Shown: piece after piece, positions 63,914 to 64,000 of the stretch
Layout: each line of letters begins with the position of its first letter
Position numbering within the stretch: the stretch's first letter is position 1
Source of the DNA: Pseudomonas mucidolens
Lineage (GTDB): Bacteria > Pseudomonadota > Gammaproteobacteria > Pseudomonadales > Pseudomonadaceae
Direction of reading: 5' to 3'
Length of the DNA: 64,000 nucleotides
NCBI RefSeq assembly: GCF_900106045.1
Contig: NZ_LT629802.1
Coordinates: 682,001-746,000 of the forward strand
Translations under genes and position numbers: made by a program
The notes under the pieces: generated by a model
Told to the model about the DNA's origin: nothing
Databases searched by the model: none
What the model saw: only the letters and a program-made list of their open reading frames with translations

Positions 63914-64000
63914 GAGCGAGCTTGCTCGCGAAAAACCTGAATTCGCCTCGGGGGGGCCAGATTTCCCCCGTCATCGTTAACTATTTTCGCGAGCAGGCTC
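63910..64000. repeat. REPIN, family B (cut by window end)
   Basis: GTAGGAGCGAGCTTGCTCGCG opens at 63910, and a reverse arm (TTTTCGCGAGCAGGCTC) runs to the end of the window. It is the same family as the 16.8 kb copy. Confidence 0.85.

Noticed and set aside
1..64000. CRISPR arrays, prophage, tRNA or rRNA genes, toxin-antitoxin pairs
   Set aside because: None recognised anywhere in the window on either strand.

Overview
The window is chromosomal DNA of a fluorescent-group Pseudomonas. The gene order (cysM-rlmD-relA-mazG, purM-purN, hda, two NlpC/P60 lipoproteins, a cob cluster behind a B12 riboswitch, the phh operon), the high-GC coding bias and the scattered REP/REPIN repeats all point there. 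I see no rRNA, tRNA, CRISPR array or prophage. Most of the window is core genome.

Layout. 0-9.5 kb: MscS-type channel, DEAD-box helicase, small envelope proteins, a CvfB-like RNA-binding protein, an MFS pump and a LysR regulator. 9.5-12.1 kb: a 40-codon gene of a family that may really be a small RNA, a DTW-domain tRNA modification enzyme, and an AT-richer glycerophosphodiesterase-like gene preceded by an exact hrp box. 12.1-18.4 kb: cysM, rlmD, relA, mazG and a DUF2058 gene. 18.6-26.5 kb: purM-purN-DUF3108 on the minus strand, then DUF2066, a PerM-type permease, hda and two C40 peptidase lipoproteins. 26.5-37.1 kb: a sorbosone dehydrogenase-like lipoprotein, then a cobalamin riboswitch driving ten tightly overlapping genes for the late (adenosylation, amidation, nucleotide-loop) steps of B12 synthesis. 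37.1-43.5 kb: a MarR/MFS unit with palindromic operators, a glutathione peroxidase, a FadL-type porin and several orphan small genes. 43.5-58.4 kb: rmuC, an MxtR-type SSS-histidine kinase hybrid, recQ, a SlyA-like regulator, plpD, an EamA permease, an AraC regulator and an LpxH-like phosphoesterase. 58.4-59.6 kb: an IS110-family element. 59.6-64 kb: phhC-phhB-phhA (minus) and divergent phhR.

Highlights. (1) The IS110 element sits inside a REP repeat at a CT dinucleotide. Its upstream non-coding stretch folds by eye into two stem-loops whose internal loops carry guide-like segments matching the left target, right target and both element ends, as expected for a bridge RNA. (2) The phosphodiesterase-like gene at 10.6-11.9 kb has a hrp box (GGAACC-N16-CCAC-NN-A) in the right orientation, which makes it a candidate type III effector. 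(3) Two genes (the second C40 peptidase and phhR) are broken by one extra G in a G-run, and two others (MxtR-type kinase, first C40 peptidase) have Arg in place of the expected catalytic His. These may be real mutations or consensus errors.
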